The position numbers and the translations under genes are program-made. The notes under the pieces are model-generated. The model saw only the letters and a program-made list of their open reading frames with translations. It was not told the origin of the DNA and searched no databases. 64,000 nucleotides of DNA from Chiridota heheva (Eukaryota; Echinodermata; Holothuroidea; Apodida; Chiridotidae), in assembly GCA_020152595.1 (NCBI GenBank), contig JAIGNY010004072.1, positions 2,272,501 to 2,336,500 of the forward strand. The letters are read 5' to 3'. Below are positions 1 to 12,447 of the stretch, one piece after another (within the stretch, counting starts at the first letter, position 1; every line of letters begins with the position of its first letter).

Positions 1-120
1 AATAAACCAAAAAATTTTCTATCTGAAAACTTTAGAAACCCGAGAAAACGCGTCAACGTAATGACTTTTCTAGCGCTGGGGGGTAGCGTGGGATACACCA
101 ACCATATAAAGATAAAGGAA

Positions 121-125
<5 letters not shown>
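1..125 (-). mobile_element. Fragment of a DIRS-like retrotransposon leader
   Basis: Bases 1-115 match 38685-38820 of the DIRS element at 31.7-39.7 kb: both read through a TTTTCTATCTGAAAA-type stretch, a CGAGAAAACGC motif, a GTAATGACTTT motif and a GGTAGCGTGGGA motif, then an AAAGATAAA run. The same stretch occurs more weakly at 52720-52815 in the second element. In those elements this is transcribed-strand leader sequence, on the minus strand. The similarity breaks at the TA microsatellite near 123, and the left side continues outside the window. Confidence 0.7.

Positions 126-156
<31 letters not shown>
123..156. repeat. (TA)n microsatellite
   Basis: About 17 uninterrupted AT dinucleotides, exactly at the break of the DIRS-like fragment. 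Confidence 0.95.
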
Positions 157-159
<3 letters not shown>

Positions 160-3100
160 AACATCCGTCAATTTTTCAGGTGAGTTTTGCTCAGCCTTTT
201 CTTCGTTTTCTGATAAATATGATTTTGCCCGATAATTAAATAAATCCCAAAGGAACAAAATACTTTACAAAATCTTCATTTATTTCCAGCAATTTCTTTT
301 CTTTTGTTTGAAGAAAAACTGTTTAATTAAAGATAGCATGGTCACAGTGGAGAAAATTTCTGGTTTAGATGTACCCCAGCTGGGTCACTTAAACTAATAT
401 TTTGCGTCCTGTTTTGATTTCGAAGGTTTAAGGAGCAGTTGGGGTATTTCTTCCAGTGTTTGCAGGTAATCTTTATACAATGAAATTTCAAACAAGATTC
501 AGTATCAAAAATGGAAGAATTGCCCTCTTATAAATTCCGAAAGAAGCGTATTGGCTCCGGGTATAGGCCTAATTCAGCCACTCTTTTTTATATTTTCAAG
601 TCAAGGGAAAGATGGAGGAAGCACAAATATGTACAAGAGTATGCAGAGGAGTCATACGTGGGTTTAGGCTGGAACAAACACAATGCCGGATATAAAGTTC
701 CCCCCTACCCAGCAAATATGTTGGGACCGTAATCGTTTTCTGCCATTAAACACTAAAACTGGTCAGGTATCGGCTTTCAGCAATTGAGTTGACATCTGTG
801 CATCTTAAAGTGCAGTGACCTTCTGGTCGTATCATTGAATTTTGGTTTAAATTTGAAGACTTTTCCGCAAATACAACTTTTCAAGAGTAATCTATAAAGA
901 TGTCAATTTCCGTTCCAGACTTTAAGACGCACGCGGGATTACACCTGTATCTTTCACATAGGTATAAATTTTCTTCCAATCAGCCTTGATGACGATGGCG
1001 CTATTGTCACTTCCTTATTGTGTGTGATAGCATTTTTTTTTTTTGAAGTAGGTCAGCCCTCTTTCGTTTTACTTTATACACGCAGAACGATATGCTCTCA
1101 CTCAAGCAAACTCTGTACTTCGTGATTGTTTTACGTGATTTCTATCACCTTGAATATAACTTTGCAAAGTGGAAGATGAAGTTTAAGGGGCCTAAATTAT
1201 AAGCAGAAAAACAATAGTTACTGTTTCCTTGCTCAAATTCTTGGTTTAACCCAGTCTATTTCATACTTAGGTCATTGCGGTCGAAATTTCACTTTTGTTT
1301 TTGTTCTCGGCTCAGGAAATGATTACAATCACGAGCAAAATTCTAAACACTTAACAATAATATTATCATAGATTTATGAGGAAATTTATTTGAAGCATTT
1401 ATGGGGGTTAATGACCAGCAAGAGTCATCTCAATTGCACTACCTCCGATGATTTCTAAAATACGTCGTGATAGCAAGCAAGAATGCGATACTTATAGGGT
1501 CCGGTGTAAAAGTAATTTTTCCCCCAGTAAATTTTGGCCCCGCGGTCTTTATTTCCTTGGAAATTTGCCCCCCCCCCCCTCCCCCGACAATTAAGCCGTA
1601 GCCATCCAGTAAATTTGGTCTCCCCTGATAGTAAAAACATTCCACTAAAAATTTGGACCCCCGGTCTCTTCTATCCTCAACGGACGAGACAACAATTTGT
1701 CCCCATTTTGCAAGAAAAAACCTTCTTCTCCCTTCACAGTAAATCTCACTGCCGTTTTGCATAAAGCACGTCTTTTTTTTCTTCTCTGTATCCTGATAGG
1801 TACTGCCCAGATCGAAGAAAATATTATATTTCTTTTTCACCGAAGTGCTTACTGGGAGCCATTTTCTGTTCTTCGGCAAATTCTACGAGTACAGCGGCGC
1901 TGTATACCGTACATAAATATTGCTAACTTTGGTTTTAGCTTATCACTTCAGTACATACAATTTTTTAATGAACCGTACAGACACACCAGTAAATTATCTG
2001 GTAAAATTAGTCCGGATGGGACCAAATTCAATCAACATTCCTGAGTAAATAAGGACCAGGGACCCAAATTTACGGGGGGACAATATTGACTATCACTCCG
2101 GCTTAAAGGGTTGTAGGACCTTTCCTGACCAGGGAACTGCTGCGTACTGGTTATCTTATTTCTAATGATAGGTTTACTGGTAAAGGATGTTCATAAAAGG
2201 TGCAAAAAGTATTCAAGGTCAAAATGATATTATTTGATTTCAGGAAAATATTTAAAAGTGAGGATGTGACATTTTTCTTTACACCAGACTTACCCTGAAC
2301 AAGGAAGTTTCTTCCGAGCTTTGTTCATTTTATCCACCGTCAAACTTTTCATACGAGATGGAAGTCCCGCACGATGTATTGTTTGATAATTAATACCTAC
2401 TGCAACAATTAGAACTGATGAGGTGTGAGCAAAGCACGTAAATCCCTGGAAACTATATAAAGATACATCTCACTTTGATAAGTCTTTAAATTCGCAATAA
2501 AGTAGTTCAATTCTTGTTGCGTTAAAAGCTAGATGCTCGATTTTGCACAAATTTTTTCAATGAAACTTCTATCTGTTATTCCATTCATTTCTGAGAATTA
2601 TCTTCTATGTTTGAAGTGGAATTCAATTAGTTACTACAAACAAACTTTTAACTTACTGTTATATAGACAGAAAGTTTATATTTACAAGTCTTTAAATCAT
2701 GCCCAAAAATATCTGCAGTTTTTTAGTTATGGTCAGGGCAGCCAACATGGGGGTGAACCGGGGGAAATGCCCCCGGGCCTTGTGTTATACGGGGCCCGGG
2801 TCATAAAAATAGGTGATTTTTGATACCTGCAGTACAAAAATAAGTGATTTTTGATACCTGCAGTATAAACATATGCACAAATTTGTTGGACTAGCTGTAT
2901 GGGAGATTGGATATTTGATACCTGCACTACCAAAATTCTGAAAAAAGCAACTGCTCGGGCGGCACATGTATATATACCTCACATATGGAAGTGCCCCCTC
3001 CCCCCTTCCGTATCAAAGTTATGATGCATGATTTCAGTCACTGAAAATAGTCATTTTGTTTCTCCTGCTATATTTAGACTTTGGGTATGATGAATAACCA

Positions 3101-3940
3101 GGCCTCTTGGTCATTTCCAACTGCTCCCATTTAAAGAACAGTGAAATATTCATAAACAATCAATTTAAAACATTACATTTATAATTATAGGTGGTGTCAA
3201 TAGTCAAACTAATTATTCTTCATGGTTTATTGCATATTTTCTTCCAATTGGGCTCAAGTTGTTGCTACCTGTCCATAAATCTTTAAAAGCTTAAAGTGGA
3301 CATCTTCCAAATTCTTTAAACTATTAAACTCAGACATTCATGTAAAAAAGCATAGTTTCTCTTCTAATGCATTAAAGGAGCTGGTGGCCAAAAGTGGGGG
3401 CACTAGTTTTGCCAATTTATGTAATATAAGTCGCATTGTACTGTCTGTCTTTTTGTGTGTTTTTTTTTTTTTACTGAAGTTGGATCAGAAATGTTTACCC
3501 ATTTTGCATATGCGAACCGTTTCAAAGTCAATTGGGAAAACATGTACAAATTTTGAGTAACTCGGTCCGGGATTAAGAAGCATTTACGATATTCTGTACC
3601 GCTGGGTGCAAGATAGGTATTCTATTTATCATGAGACTCAAGAAAAAGTCGCCCTCACTCTTTGGCCGCCAGCTCAATTCATTAGGGAAACACGCTTTTT
3701 CCCACAATAACACTGTTTTTTTTACTGATATTGAATTCATAAAAGTTAAATCACTCTCAAAATGCAAATTGCCCATAATATCAGCATCCAAACATTTCAA
3801 GAGAGGGCAGACATTCACTTTGGACTTATATTAAACATTTGATATAAGTGATCTAGGAAAGTGGATACTACTCCTTTTGTGGTGTTCAATATCAGGTGTC
3901 CTAATGAAAGCAATGATAGTTCATTAAACTATAAATTTGT
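160..3940. other. No gene recognised
   Basis: No open frame here resembles a known protein and none has a supporting exon structure. The stretch at 1500-2100 contains C-rich runs (for example 1568-1585) that keep short frames open without coding signal. 2745-2800 is a GC-rich patch. The sequence is otherwise AT-rich and unstructured. Confidence 0.6.
2811..2872. repeat. Two-copy 31-bp tandem repeat
   Basis: The unit GTGATTTTTGATACCTGCAG plus a short A-rich spacer occurs at 2813 and again at 2844. A third, degraded 'TTTGATACCTGCA' lies near 2917. Confidence 0.8.
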
Positions 3941-3941
3941 T

Positions 3942-5262
3942 TGTTTGTTTGTTTAATGAGGGCTTAACGGCACCACGACAACGAGAGTCAAATTGTGCCT
4001 GAAAGGTTATATTATTCTAGAGGTAGGAAGGAAAGAAAACAAGGGGAGATTAAAAGAAAAACTAGAACTAAAAGTCAGAAAGCTGGGATCGAGAGAGGAG
4101 GTGCATGGGTGAAGAAAAAAAAGAGTATAGACAGGGGTGGGTGGGAGAGGAGAACTAAATATGGTTGTAGAGGGAAGCATGGTGAAGGAAGGAGATATTT
4201 TTATCCGAAAGGTTTTTCTGGAAGAACTCGGCAAATGAGTTGTTCGTAGCTAGGGAAGTTCTGGGAAGGTTGTACAGGGAGCAAGCAATGAGAACGTGAA
4301 GGCCTGTGAGGGTGCAATGGCAATTGTTGCAAAGGGGTCGGGGGAGCCAATAAGGAGGTGGGAGTGAGTGAGGTGGGTGTGACTAATTTTAAGACGGGTA
4401 ATATGAACGTTGTCGACACGAGAGAGGTTGTTGATGGTGGGTTTAATCGGAATGGTGGGCTAGATGACGTGGAGTTTGTTATCAATTTGAGTCCCATAAG
4501 GTTTGCCAGCGGTCACGAACAAGGGAATCGATAAGCGGTTTGATGTCAGAAAGGGTTTTGGGAATGGAGTAGGGGGATGGGGTGAGAGCAAGCTTAGCGG
4601 CTGCACCAGCCCTGTCATTGCCAGGGATGCCAACATGGCTGGGTATCCAAAAGAAAATAATACTTTTCCTGCAGAGGGTGGGCGAAAGGAGTTTTCGGAG
4701 GAGGAGGTGGGATGTAGAGTTATCCCGTTGAGTAAAGAAGTAAGGACAGCCTTGAAATCGGAGAAGATGGCAAAGTAGCCGAGCGAAGAGTACTCAATAA
4801 AGTTGAGGGCGAGGAGGATGGCCTTTGCCTCGGCTGAAAAGATGGACGAGTAAATGGGAAGCCTGCTACTGAGGGTGATGTCTTGGATGACGGCAGCAGC
4901 AGTTGCCTTGTCGCCTCCTTTGGAGCCATTAGTATAGATGCAGGTGTAGTTTGAGAGTTGGTCTTTGATTTGGTTGTGGAGATTGGTGAAGATGTTAGGT
5001 TGTGGAGATTGGTGAAGATGTTAGGGTGGGCTTAGGTTTTGTAATGAGTGGAGAGGCCCAGGTGGATAAAAAGGAGGGGGTGGCCCAAGGAGGAAAAGTG
5101 GGCCAGGAGAAGGTGCCAAGAGTGACAGGGTGGATGCCGAGATGTCAGATTGGATGCGTAAGCTAAAGGCAGGAGACAGGGTTCTAGTCCTATCAAAGAG
5201 GGTGGAGAAATTGGGGTACCTAATGAGGTTGTAAACAGGGTTGTGGGTGTTGGAGAGGCTAA
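3942..5262 (-). mobile_element. LINE B, 3' part (RNase H and C-terminal region), minus strand
   Basis: This is the downstream part of a non-LTR retrotransposon on the minus strand. Nucleotide similarity to 54086-55110 is extensive, with the same TGAGGGCTTAACGGCACCA start and matching blocks across 4190-4330. The second copy encodes a recognisable RNase H domain. The 3' tail is an (AAAC)n run on the coding strand (TTTG repeats at 3942-3957), and the 54.09-kb copy has the same tail. Frames are broken by indels and a 25-bp duplication at 4978-5027. The upstream RT part of what appears to be the same insertion is at 10321-11650, separated by LINE A. Confidence 0.8.
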
Positions 5263-5266
5263 TCTT

Positions 5267-6110
5267 ATGAGTAATGAAACTATTAACCTATTATCTGATT
5301 CCGATCCTGATATACATCTCACTAACCTTTATTAGTTAAGTGCCATTACCATACTGAGGATTCTTTTAATAGTAATTTTTCTAAGCTTCCAGATAATTTT
5401 CTTTCTATAACTTATGTAAATTCAGGAAGCCTTTCTGCTAATTTTGATAACTTATGCACCCACCCAAACATGCTTCATACTAATTTCTCAGCAATAGGAA
5501 TTTCCGAAACTTGGCTTGATACTAATTTTTGATCTCGGAATGTTTTACCTTCCAGGCCCTAATTTTATTCACAACTCCAGGAGAGTCCAAACAGGGGGAG
5601 GGGTAGCTCTTTATATTAAGGATACCTTTACTTACATAATTATTACAGACATTTTGAAGATCGTCTATTCGAAAGTCTTTTTGTAGAAATAAAGGGTAAC
5701 AATAACTCGGGATTCAAGTTTATTATCGGTGTAATTTATTGTCCAAAAGGTGTAAGTAATCATGTAACCACTGATTTGTTGTGTAATGTCCTTGAGAATC
5801 TTTGTGGATTTAATGCACAGTGTTCTATCATGGGTGATTTTAATTGTAACCTCTTGAAAATAGATAGCAACTCTCATGATGTTAAGGAATTCTGTAACCT
5901 CATTTCTTCTTTTATCCTCTGCATAGTTATCCAACTAGAATTTCGAGCTCGTCAATTTTATTGCTTGATAATATCAAAGAGCTCTCGCGATAATATCTTA
6001 ATAAATAATTCAAATCATTTGATTCTCTCCGGTATTTTAATTTATGATATTTCGGATCACTTTCCAGAGTTTAGTTTCATAGACATGAAGGACAAACTGT
6101 ACAAATAATA
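5267..6110 (+). pseudogene. LINE A endonuclease domain (AP endonuclease-like), frameshifted
   Basis: Translated pieces in different frames show the family landmarks in order: FSAIGISETWLD near 5485-5520, GVIYCPKG near 5730-5750 and MGDFNCNLLK near 5830-5860. The GDFN motif contains catalytic residues of the EEP endonuclease fold that nicks target DNA to prime reverse transcription. A stop interrupts the frame just after SETWLD near 5530, and frame changes follow. The reading resumes at 5776 and runs to a stop at 6106. Seen: motifs and breaks. Known: this order in CR1/Jockey LINEs. Inferred: an inactive copy. Confidence 0.75.
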
Positions 6111-6307
6111 TTTCTCGTCTATCTTTAAAGCAGGTGAACATAGATATTTTTCAGTCCTATTTAAAACATGAATCATGGGAGAGTGTATTTTGTATTAATG
6201 ATGCAGTTAGTGCTTATGAGTGTTATCTTGAGAAATTCATGTATTACTACAATATTTCATTTCCTTTTTGGTATAAAAATAAGCGTAATGTGCCACGTAA
6301 AGAGTAG

Positions 6308-6727
6308 ATGACTCAAGGTATTCTTAACTCATGTAAAACTAAGAACAAGCTGTTCAAGAAATATGTTAAAAATCGTACACATGGTAATTTTAATGATTAT
6401 AAGGTTTTTCGTAATAAGTTAAACTCTGTTATTAGGAAAGCTAAGAAAGAATTTTATTGTGAACAACTAAATAATGCTTCATGTAATATTAAGGAAACTT
6501 GGAAAACTATTAATAACCTTATTAAGGGGACTATTTACAACTCCAAAGTAAATGAGATACATGCAGATGGTGTGAAAATTACTGATCCTGATCAGATTAC
6601 AAACAGCTTTAACAACTATTTTACCTCCATAGGTTCAAATTTGCACTGTGCTATATCTTCTCCTGACAATTCCTTTGGTCCTTTTATAAGTGTTTGCCCT
6701 CATCAACCTGCTATTCGTTGTTTTTAA
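6308..6727 (+). pseudogene. LINE A linker between endonuclease and reverse transcriptase
   Basis: An open stretch of 139 codons rich in Lys and Asn. It contains VFRNKLNSVIRKAKKEFY and ETWKTINNLI, the alpha-helical connector found between endonuclease and RT in CR1/Jockey-type proteins, where the pattern YRNxLxxxIRxAKxxYY...KxxWKxINxL is typical. It is separated from the endonuclease piece by about 200 bases carrying stops and followed by RT sequence at 6740-7130 in broken frames (a phrase resembling DLSNYRPISG is visible near 6945-6980). Confidence 0.7.
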
Positions 6728-7137
6728 ATCCGTGTTCAGAAACTGAAGTTTTTGAGAAAATTGCTTCCCTTAAAGCTTGTTCCTCTGGTTATGACAGTAT
6801 TTTACCCAGCCTGAGTTGTTAAAGCTGTTTCATCTTCAATAAGTAGACCCTTATGTTATATATTCAATTTAAGTTTTTACAGGGTAAGGTCCCAGAGAGA
6901 TTGAAAATAGCCCGTGTATCTCCAATTTTTTAAAACGGTGATCCTAAGTATCCTTTCTAACTACCGACCAATATCCGGTTTTTCATGTTTTTCTAAAAAA
7001 TTTGAGAAACTAGTTTTCGATAGACTAATGAATTTTCTAAATGATAACGATATTATATAAGATGGCCAATTTGGTTTTTTACCGGGCAAGTCAAGTTCTC
7101 AAGCCTTACTCTATCCAACGGATAAGCGTTCTGATGC

Positions 7138-7629
7138 TTGGAAAATAAGTATTTTGTTATTGGTGCATTTTTAGATTTATCTAAAGCCTTTGACACGTTA
7201 GATCATGATATTCTTTTAGCTAAACTTAATAATTATGGGGTAAGAGGTATCTCGCATCAATGGTTTAAAGACTACTTAAGTAACCGAATTCAATTTGTTA
7301 ACATTGATGATCACAATTCAGATAAACTGGAAATCAAGTGTGTGGTACCCCAGGGATCAATATTGGGCCCACTTCTTTTTATAATTTACATTAATGACCT
7401 CCATAGATCGTCCACCGAACTCTCAAAGATTTTATTTGCAGATGATACCAACCTTTTCTATTCGGGGAAAGATCCAGTTAAAATATGCACTGTAGTCCAA
7501 GATGAATTTAAGAAAATTGCCCATTGCTTCCAAGTAAATAAATCATTCTTAAACATTAAAAAGACATGTTCCGTTATGTTCACCCCGCCCAATAAAACCC
7601 TTGCAAATAATCTCTGTAAGATTCATTAG
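7138..7629 (+). pseudogene. LINE A reverse transcriptase core
   Basis: A 163-codon stretch with diagnostic RT motifs: FLDLSKAFDTLDHDILL (motif A Asp), VPQGSILGPLLFIIYIND (motif B) and LFADDTNLFYSG (motif C, catalytic DD intact). The enzyme copies LINE RNA at the nicked chromosomal target. The frame reaches a stop at 7627, ten bases before a hAT-type insertion. The coding similarity continues on the far side of that insertion at 9682, so the stop is a point change and the larger break is the insertion. Confidence 0.85.
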
Positions 7630-7630
7630 G

Positions 7631-7638
7631 GTAATGAA
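7631..7638. repeat. 8-bp target site duplication, left copy
   Basis: GTAATGAA, identical to 9682-9689 and flanking the hAT-type element on both sides. Confidence 0.85.
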
Positions 7639-9598
7639 CAGGCGCGTAGCCAGGATTTTTTTAACGGGGGGGCCTAGACCATCAGCCCTTGGTGAAGTTT
7701 GCCCTATTGTAACTGCGCTACCTACGCACCACCATGGGTTGGCGTGTAACGTATATGGAGGAAATTTTTGAAAAACGCCCCCTAGGCTTGCAGGAACTGC
7801 CCTCCCAAAATGGGAGAAAGTGACAATATTTTCTTCAATTTTAGTCAGTTTCCCCTGATGAAGGTTCCTTTACCCTCTCCAATGACGAAATGAACGATTT
7901 AAGTCCCCTTGTTCTGGCATTTTTCCTTAAAAATAAAAAACAAAACTCAATAACAAAGGAAGTGACTTGTACACCGGTTTATGTCTCTCAAAATTAGTGG
8001 ATGGTAAGCATGGTATGCTAAAAATAAAAGTTTGCAATAACAATTTTCAATGAACAAAGAATAACATAACATGCCAAATTATGCCCTCAAGGGGAATACA
8101 ATTGTCACCCACAGCGCCCTCTGCATATTTTACAAGTCAAATTAAACACGTACAAAATGACCATAAAGAGGAAAAACATTGTTTTGTAAGAAATTTGAAA
8201 AGTAATAGGTATCTAAAGCCTATTGTTAGAACACATTGTGTGGTAACCTGTATGGTTCTTTGTACCATTCAAATCATTTTTTTCTCTTTTAATGAGCTTA
8301 TTGTCAGCCATGGGGGAAACGTAAAGGTACTAAAATATTGTTTTTAAAACGGGATCTGGATATCCCATATCGCCTATGCATCCTCTATGTGATTTACTGA
8401 ATGCACTTGACCACAGAGTGAGGACAGTGTACATGGACTGATGGACGGGACAAGTAAATACATAGAAAAACGTCCAAATTAGCATTGTGATTGTTTTGTG
8501 AGAAATCACAATTATTAAAGCCAATTAACAGAAAATCCTTTCTATAAAACATCAGGGTCGTTTTAACTAGGCCTACTAAGTGTGGGCCGCGACCCCCTCC
8601 CCAGCGGCCCCACTAAAGTATTTTGACCCCTTAGTAAAGGTCCTTTTTATTACTATTACAAAGGCACCAAATTACTGTTTCTCCATAATTAGATTTTGGT
8701 CAATGTAAAGTTGTTCCCCTCCTTCCCCCTCCCGCTCAACATATTTTTGAGCCGAGAACGTTTTTTGTTGCTTTTCTAAAACTTCTACATGAAAGAGATG
8801 GAAACTGGAAAGATCCTTTTGATAAATGGCCCCACTTCAGATTTCTAAAAGGCCCTGAATAAATGCGTTCTTTATACAGAATATTCTTCCTGAGCGTGCG
8901 CCGGGTGCGCCCCTCTGGATCCGCGCCTGCAGGCCGTCAATAACTACTGGCTCTGGCCTCAAATTTTTATAAGCGTCCGACGCCCCTGAGGAACCAAATT
9001 TCACCCACATTGGGAAGGGGTAAGGAAAATACAAAAGATTGCATTGAAAATGCATGCTTTATCGTTGTAATACGAATTATTATTGTCGGCGAGTCTTGAG
9101 TTGTCACTTAATGTACTCCCTGCACAATACACATCCGTTAATGTGATTGGTAGGCACAGTGAATGTGATTGGACACTTTCATTGAAGTTCTTCGAGCGTG
9201 CAGAAAGTTCACCAGTTTTGCACGTTATTGCATCTCTTAAGAGCGCATTTCTCTCATGAATAAGACATAAGTTCATATAATGATTCAAAATCTTACCTTC
9301 CTGTTGATTCCGATTGTGTAATTTGAAATTATTTTTTGCTGCAGAGCGTAGTAGTGGTCCACTCACAGAGCACAGCATACGTTAGTAGGATATACGCGAC
9401 GACTACACCAAAAGCCTACTGTCGGTCTGTATCACGTCATACATGTTCGTGAAGAAACGTATGCGTAATGGGTTTCGATGTTGAAAGTTTTTTATGTCCA
9501 GTCTCTATATAGTTCATTACTAGTGTTTAGATTAGATCTCGAGTGTTACTTGGGAAGAAAATTCCTTCTTTTAAAGGTATTTCCGTAGTGAGCGAAAA

Positions 9599-9634
<36 letters not shown>

Positions 9635-9681
9635 AAAGGGGAGGGGGCCTAGGCCCCCAGGCCCCCTCTGGCTACGCGCTT
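7639..9681. mobile_element. Non-autonomous hAT-type DNA transposon inside LINE A
   Basis: The left end reads CAGGCGCGTAGCCAGG and the right end, reverse-complemented, reads CAAGCGCGTAGCCAGA, giving a terminal inverted repeat of about 15 bp. The flanking 8-mer GTAATGAA is present on both sides (7631-7638 and 9682-9689), a target duplication of the hAT length. LINE A similarity resumes directly after the right copy. No transposase is recognisable in the 2.04 kb, so it depended on another element. The 9600-9632 poly-T run and G/C-rich subterminal stretches are internal. A second hAT-like end (RC of GGATCCGCGCCTG at 8918-8930) may mark an inner insertion. Confidence 0.85.
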
Positions 9682-9689
9682 GGTAATGA
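9682..9689. repeat. 8-bp target site duplication, right copy
   Basis: GTAATGAA, identical to 7631-7638. The reading frame of LINE A continues across it. Confidence 0.85.
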
Positions 9690-10320
9690 AAGCATAACTT
9701 TCTCACCTTTTGCTAAATTTGTAAGTGTTTATATTGATAGCCGTCTAACATGGCAAACTCACATTGATTTTATTTGTACAAAAGTTTTCAAGGGAGTTGG
9801 TATACTCAGGCGCTTAAGATTTCAACTTCCCGAGAAAGCCCTTCCTAAATTTTGTAATGTCATTATACTCCCGTTTCTTTCTTATCTAACATTGCTTGGG
9901 TAAACAATTACCCCTCCCGCCTGAAAAGACTCATTACTCTTCAAAAAAAGAGCTATACGTTTTATAACAAACAATTATCGTCTTTGCCACACTCCTCCTT
10001 TATTTGCTTCATTGAACGCTCTTATTCATCTTTGACATAAACAAACTTAAGATTGCCACTTTCGTATTCAAACATAACAAAAAAACTCTTCCAAAATGGA
10101 CGCTTTCTTTACCACTAGGAAAACCATTCATTCTGTAAGTACAAGGTATAAGAACAATCTCAATATATCTCTTTGTAGACTCACACTATCTCATCATCAT
10201 ATCCGTTATGCTGGTGCTTTACTCTGGAATTCCCCAGATAACTCATTATAAACTTCAGTGTCTCCCATTTCTTTCATAAAACGTCTTAATACAAGTTTTG
10301 CAGCTACATATAGACAGTAA
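9682..10320 (+). pseudogene. LINE A C-terminal region
   Basis: Continuation of the LINE A protein after the hAT-type insertion. It contains FVSVYIDSRLTWQTHIDFI, the segment that follows the RT core in CR1/Jockey elements, then pieces resembling LQKRAIRFI near 9940 and IRYAGALLWN near 10200. The first 75 codons are open to the stop at 9901; later parts need frame changes. It ends close to 10320, where LINE B sequence resumes. Confidence 0.7.
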
Positions 10321-11650
10321 CCTTAAACCCATTATCACACCCGCATACATATGTTTTAGGAATCCGATTAGGGTGGGAGTTTAAGGGGTAGGTAGGAGCA
10401 TGAGTTGGGGTAAGGGGTGGGCTTGGGGTATAGGCTGGGGTAGGGGCTAGTGTTGGGGTCGGATTTTTGACAAGAGGAAAGCTAGGGGAGGAGTTTAAGA
10501 TGGTGAAGTTGTCCACGTAGAGGGCACGTTTGATGTTGGGGCCAAGGTTGTCCCCAATGTCGTTAATGCTCAGGTTGAAGAGAGTGGGGGAGAGGATGCT
10601 ACCCTGGGAGACGCCCTCTTCTTGGGGGTAGAGGTTGGAGAGGGTGTGGCCAATACAAACTTGGAACTGCCTGGGTGAGAGGAAGTTTTGAATAAAGATG
10701 GGGAGGTGGCCGATGGTGTAAAGTTTGCTTTGTTTAATTCAGAAAGGGTGAGAGTGGTGTTGTAACTCTCGGAATTGTCAGAGGGAAAGGTGATACTCCG
10801 GGCTTCATCACAAGCTTTTCTAGTTTTAAAAACATTGCGGTAGTTGGCCAAGGACAAGATGTTGCTGAAAGAGGCGACAAGGTGGTTAACGATGTCGTTT
10901 TTAACGGTGAGAAGAATACCATTCCAGGAGAGATGGGAGATAGGAGACTACTGTTTTTCCCCGGTTTAGGGACGGGGGTGAAAATAGCTGTCCTCCAGAT
11001 AGAGGGAAATGAGTGCGAGGACCAAATGTGGTTGAGGATGGTGAGTAGGGTAGTGGTGGCCTTGTTGGGGAAGTGTTTTAGGAACTGGTAGGGGATGTTA
11101 TCTGGGCCCTTGGAGGTGCAGCCAGCACCATTGATGGCTTGGTTTAATTCAGAAAGGGTGAGAGGGGTGTTGTCGCTCTCGAAGTTGTCAGAGGGAAAGG
11201 TGATACTCCAGGCTTTATCACAAGCTTTTATGGTTTTGAAAACATTGGGGTAGTTGGCAGAGGACAAGATGTTGGTGAAAGAGGCGGCAAGGTGGTTAAC
11301 GATGTCGTTTTTTGCTGTGAGGTTACAATTCCAAGAGAGATAAGAGATTTGCCCATCGTGCCGTGGAAGCTGTTAACAATTCTCCAAATCCTCTTAGTGG
11401 GGGGTGTTGAGAGAAGAGACAAAGTTGATCCAAGTGTTGGTTTTACTGTCCTTGATAGTGCGCCTGGCCTTGGCACGGCTGACGTGGAAGAGGTTGTGGG
11501 TGGTCGGATTAGATTGAAATTCCTGTGGGCCCTTTTCCTGTTCTTAATGGTGGTTTTGCAGTCATCAGAGAACCAGGGGTTTGAGGGGTGGTTAGGGGGT
11601 TTTGGGAATAGACTATAAAGGTCTGAGTAATGGGAGTGATTTAATTGTAA
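10321..11650 (-). mobile_element. LINE B, RT part, minus strand
   Basis: Upstream part of the element whose 3' part is at 3942-5262. Minus-strand translations show the linker (WFSDDCKTTIKNRKRAHRNF near 11540-11590; KRIWRIVNSFHG near 11370), the start of RT (GPDNIPYQFLKHFP near 11080; WRTAIFTPVPKPGK near 10975) and the catalytic-loop region YVDNFTILN near 10495-10520, where YVDD would be expected. Frames are broken and part of the region is duplicated. Position and orientation fit one original LINE B copy interrupted by LINE A. Confidence 0.75.
10733..11325. repeat. ~405-bp offset tandem duplication within LINE B
   Basis: About 180 bp starting GTTTAATTCAGAAAGGGTGA at 10735 recurs at 11140 with few mismatches: both continue through a GAGGGAAAGGTGATACTCC block and end in AAGGTGGTTAACGATGTCGT. 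The first copy joins different RT sequence on its left, so RT codons are present twice in this fragment. Confidence 0.85.
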
Positions 11651-11720
11651 TAAAATACTGCTTTCAGGAAAATTCTGAAACAAACTATACACTCAGGATT
11701 GACTGACAATGATATCATCA

Positions 11721-12447
<727 letters not shown>

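Larger units (their letters stand above)
5263..10320 (+). mobile_element. LINE A, non-LTR retrotransposon, decayed and split by a hAT-type element
   Basis: A plus-strand LINE with an apurinic-type endonuclease followed by reverse transcriptase, in the usual order for CR1/Jockey-type elements. It begins near a Met codon at 5267 and ends near 10320 after the conserved C-terminal thumb and end region. It is interrupted at 7639-9681 by a DNA transposon and lies inside LINE B. Frameshifts and stops occur throughout, so it is dead. Clade assignment beyond CR1/Jockey-like would need a tree. Confidence 0.8.

Noticed and set aside
9001-9378. 125-codon minus-strand frame inside the hAT-type element as a transposase
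   Set aside because: No hAT motif such as the dimerisation region or catalytic signatures. It is short and without a partner; probably chance.
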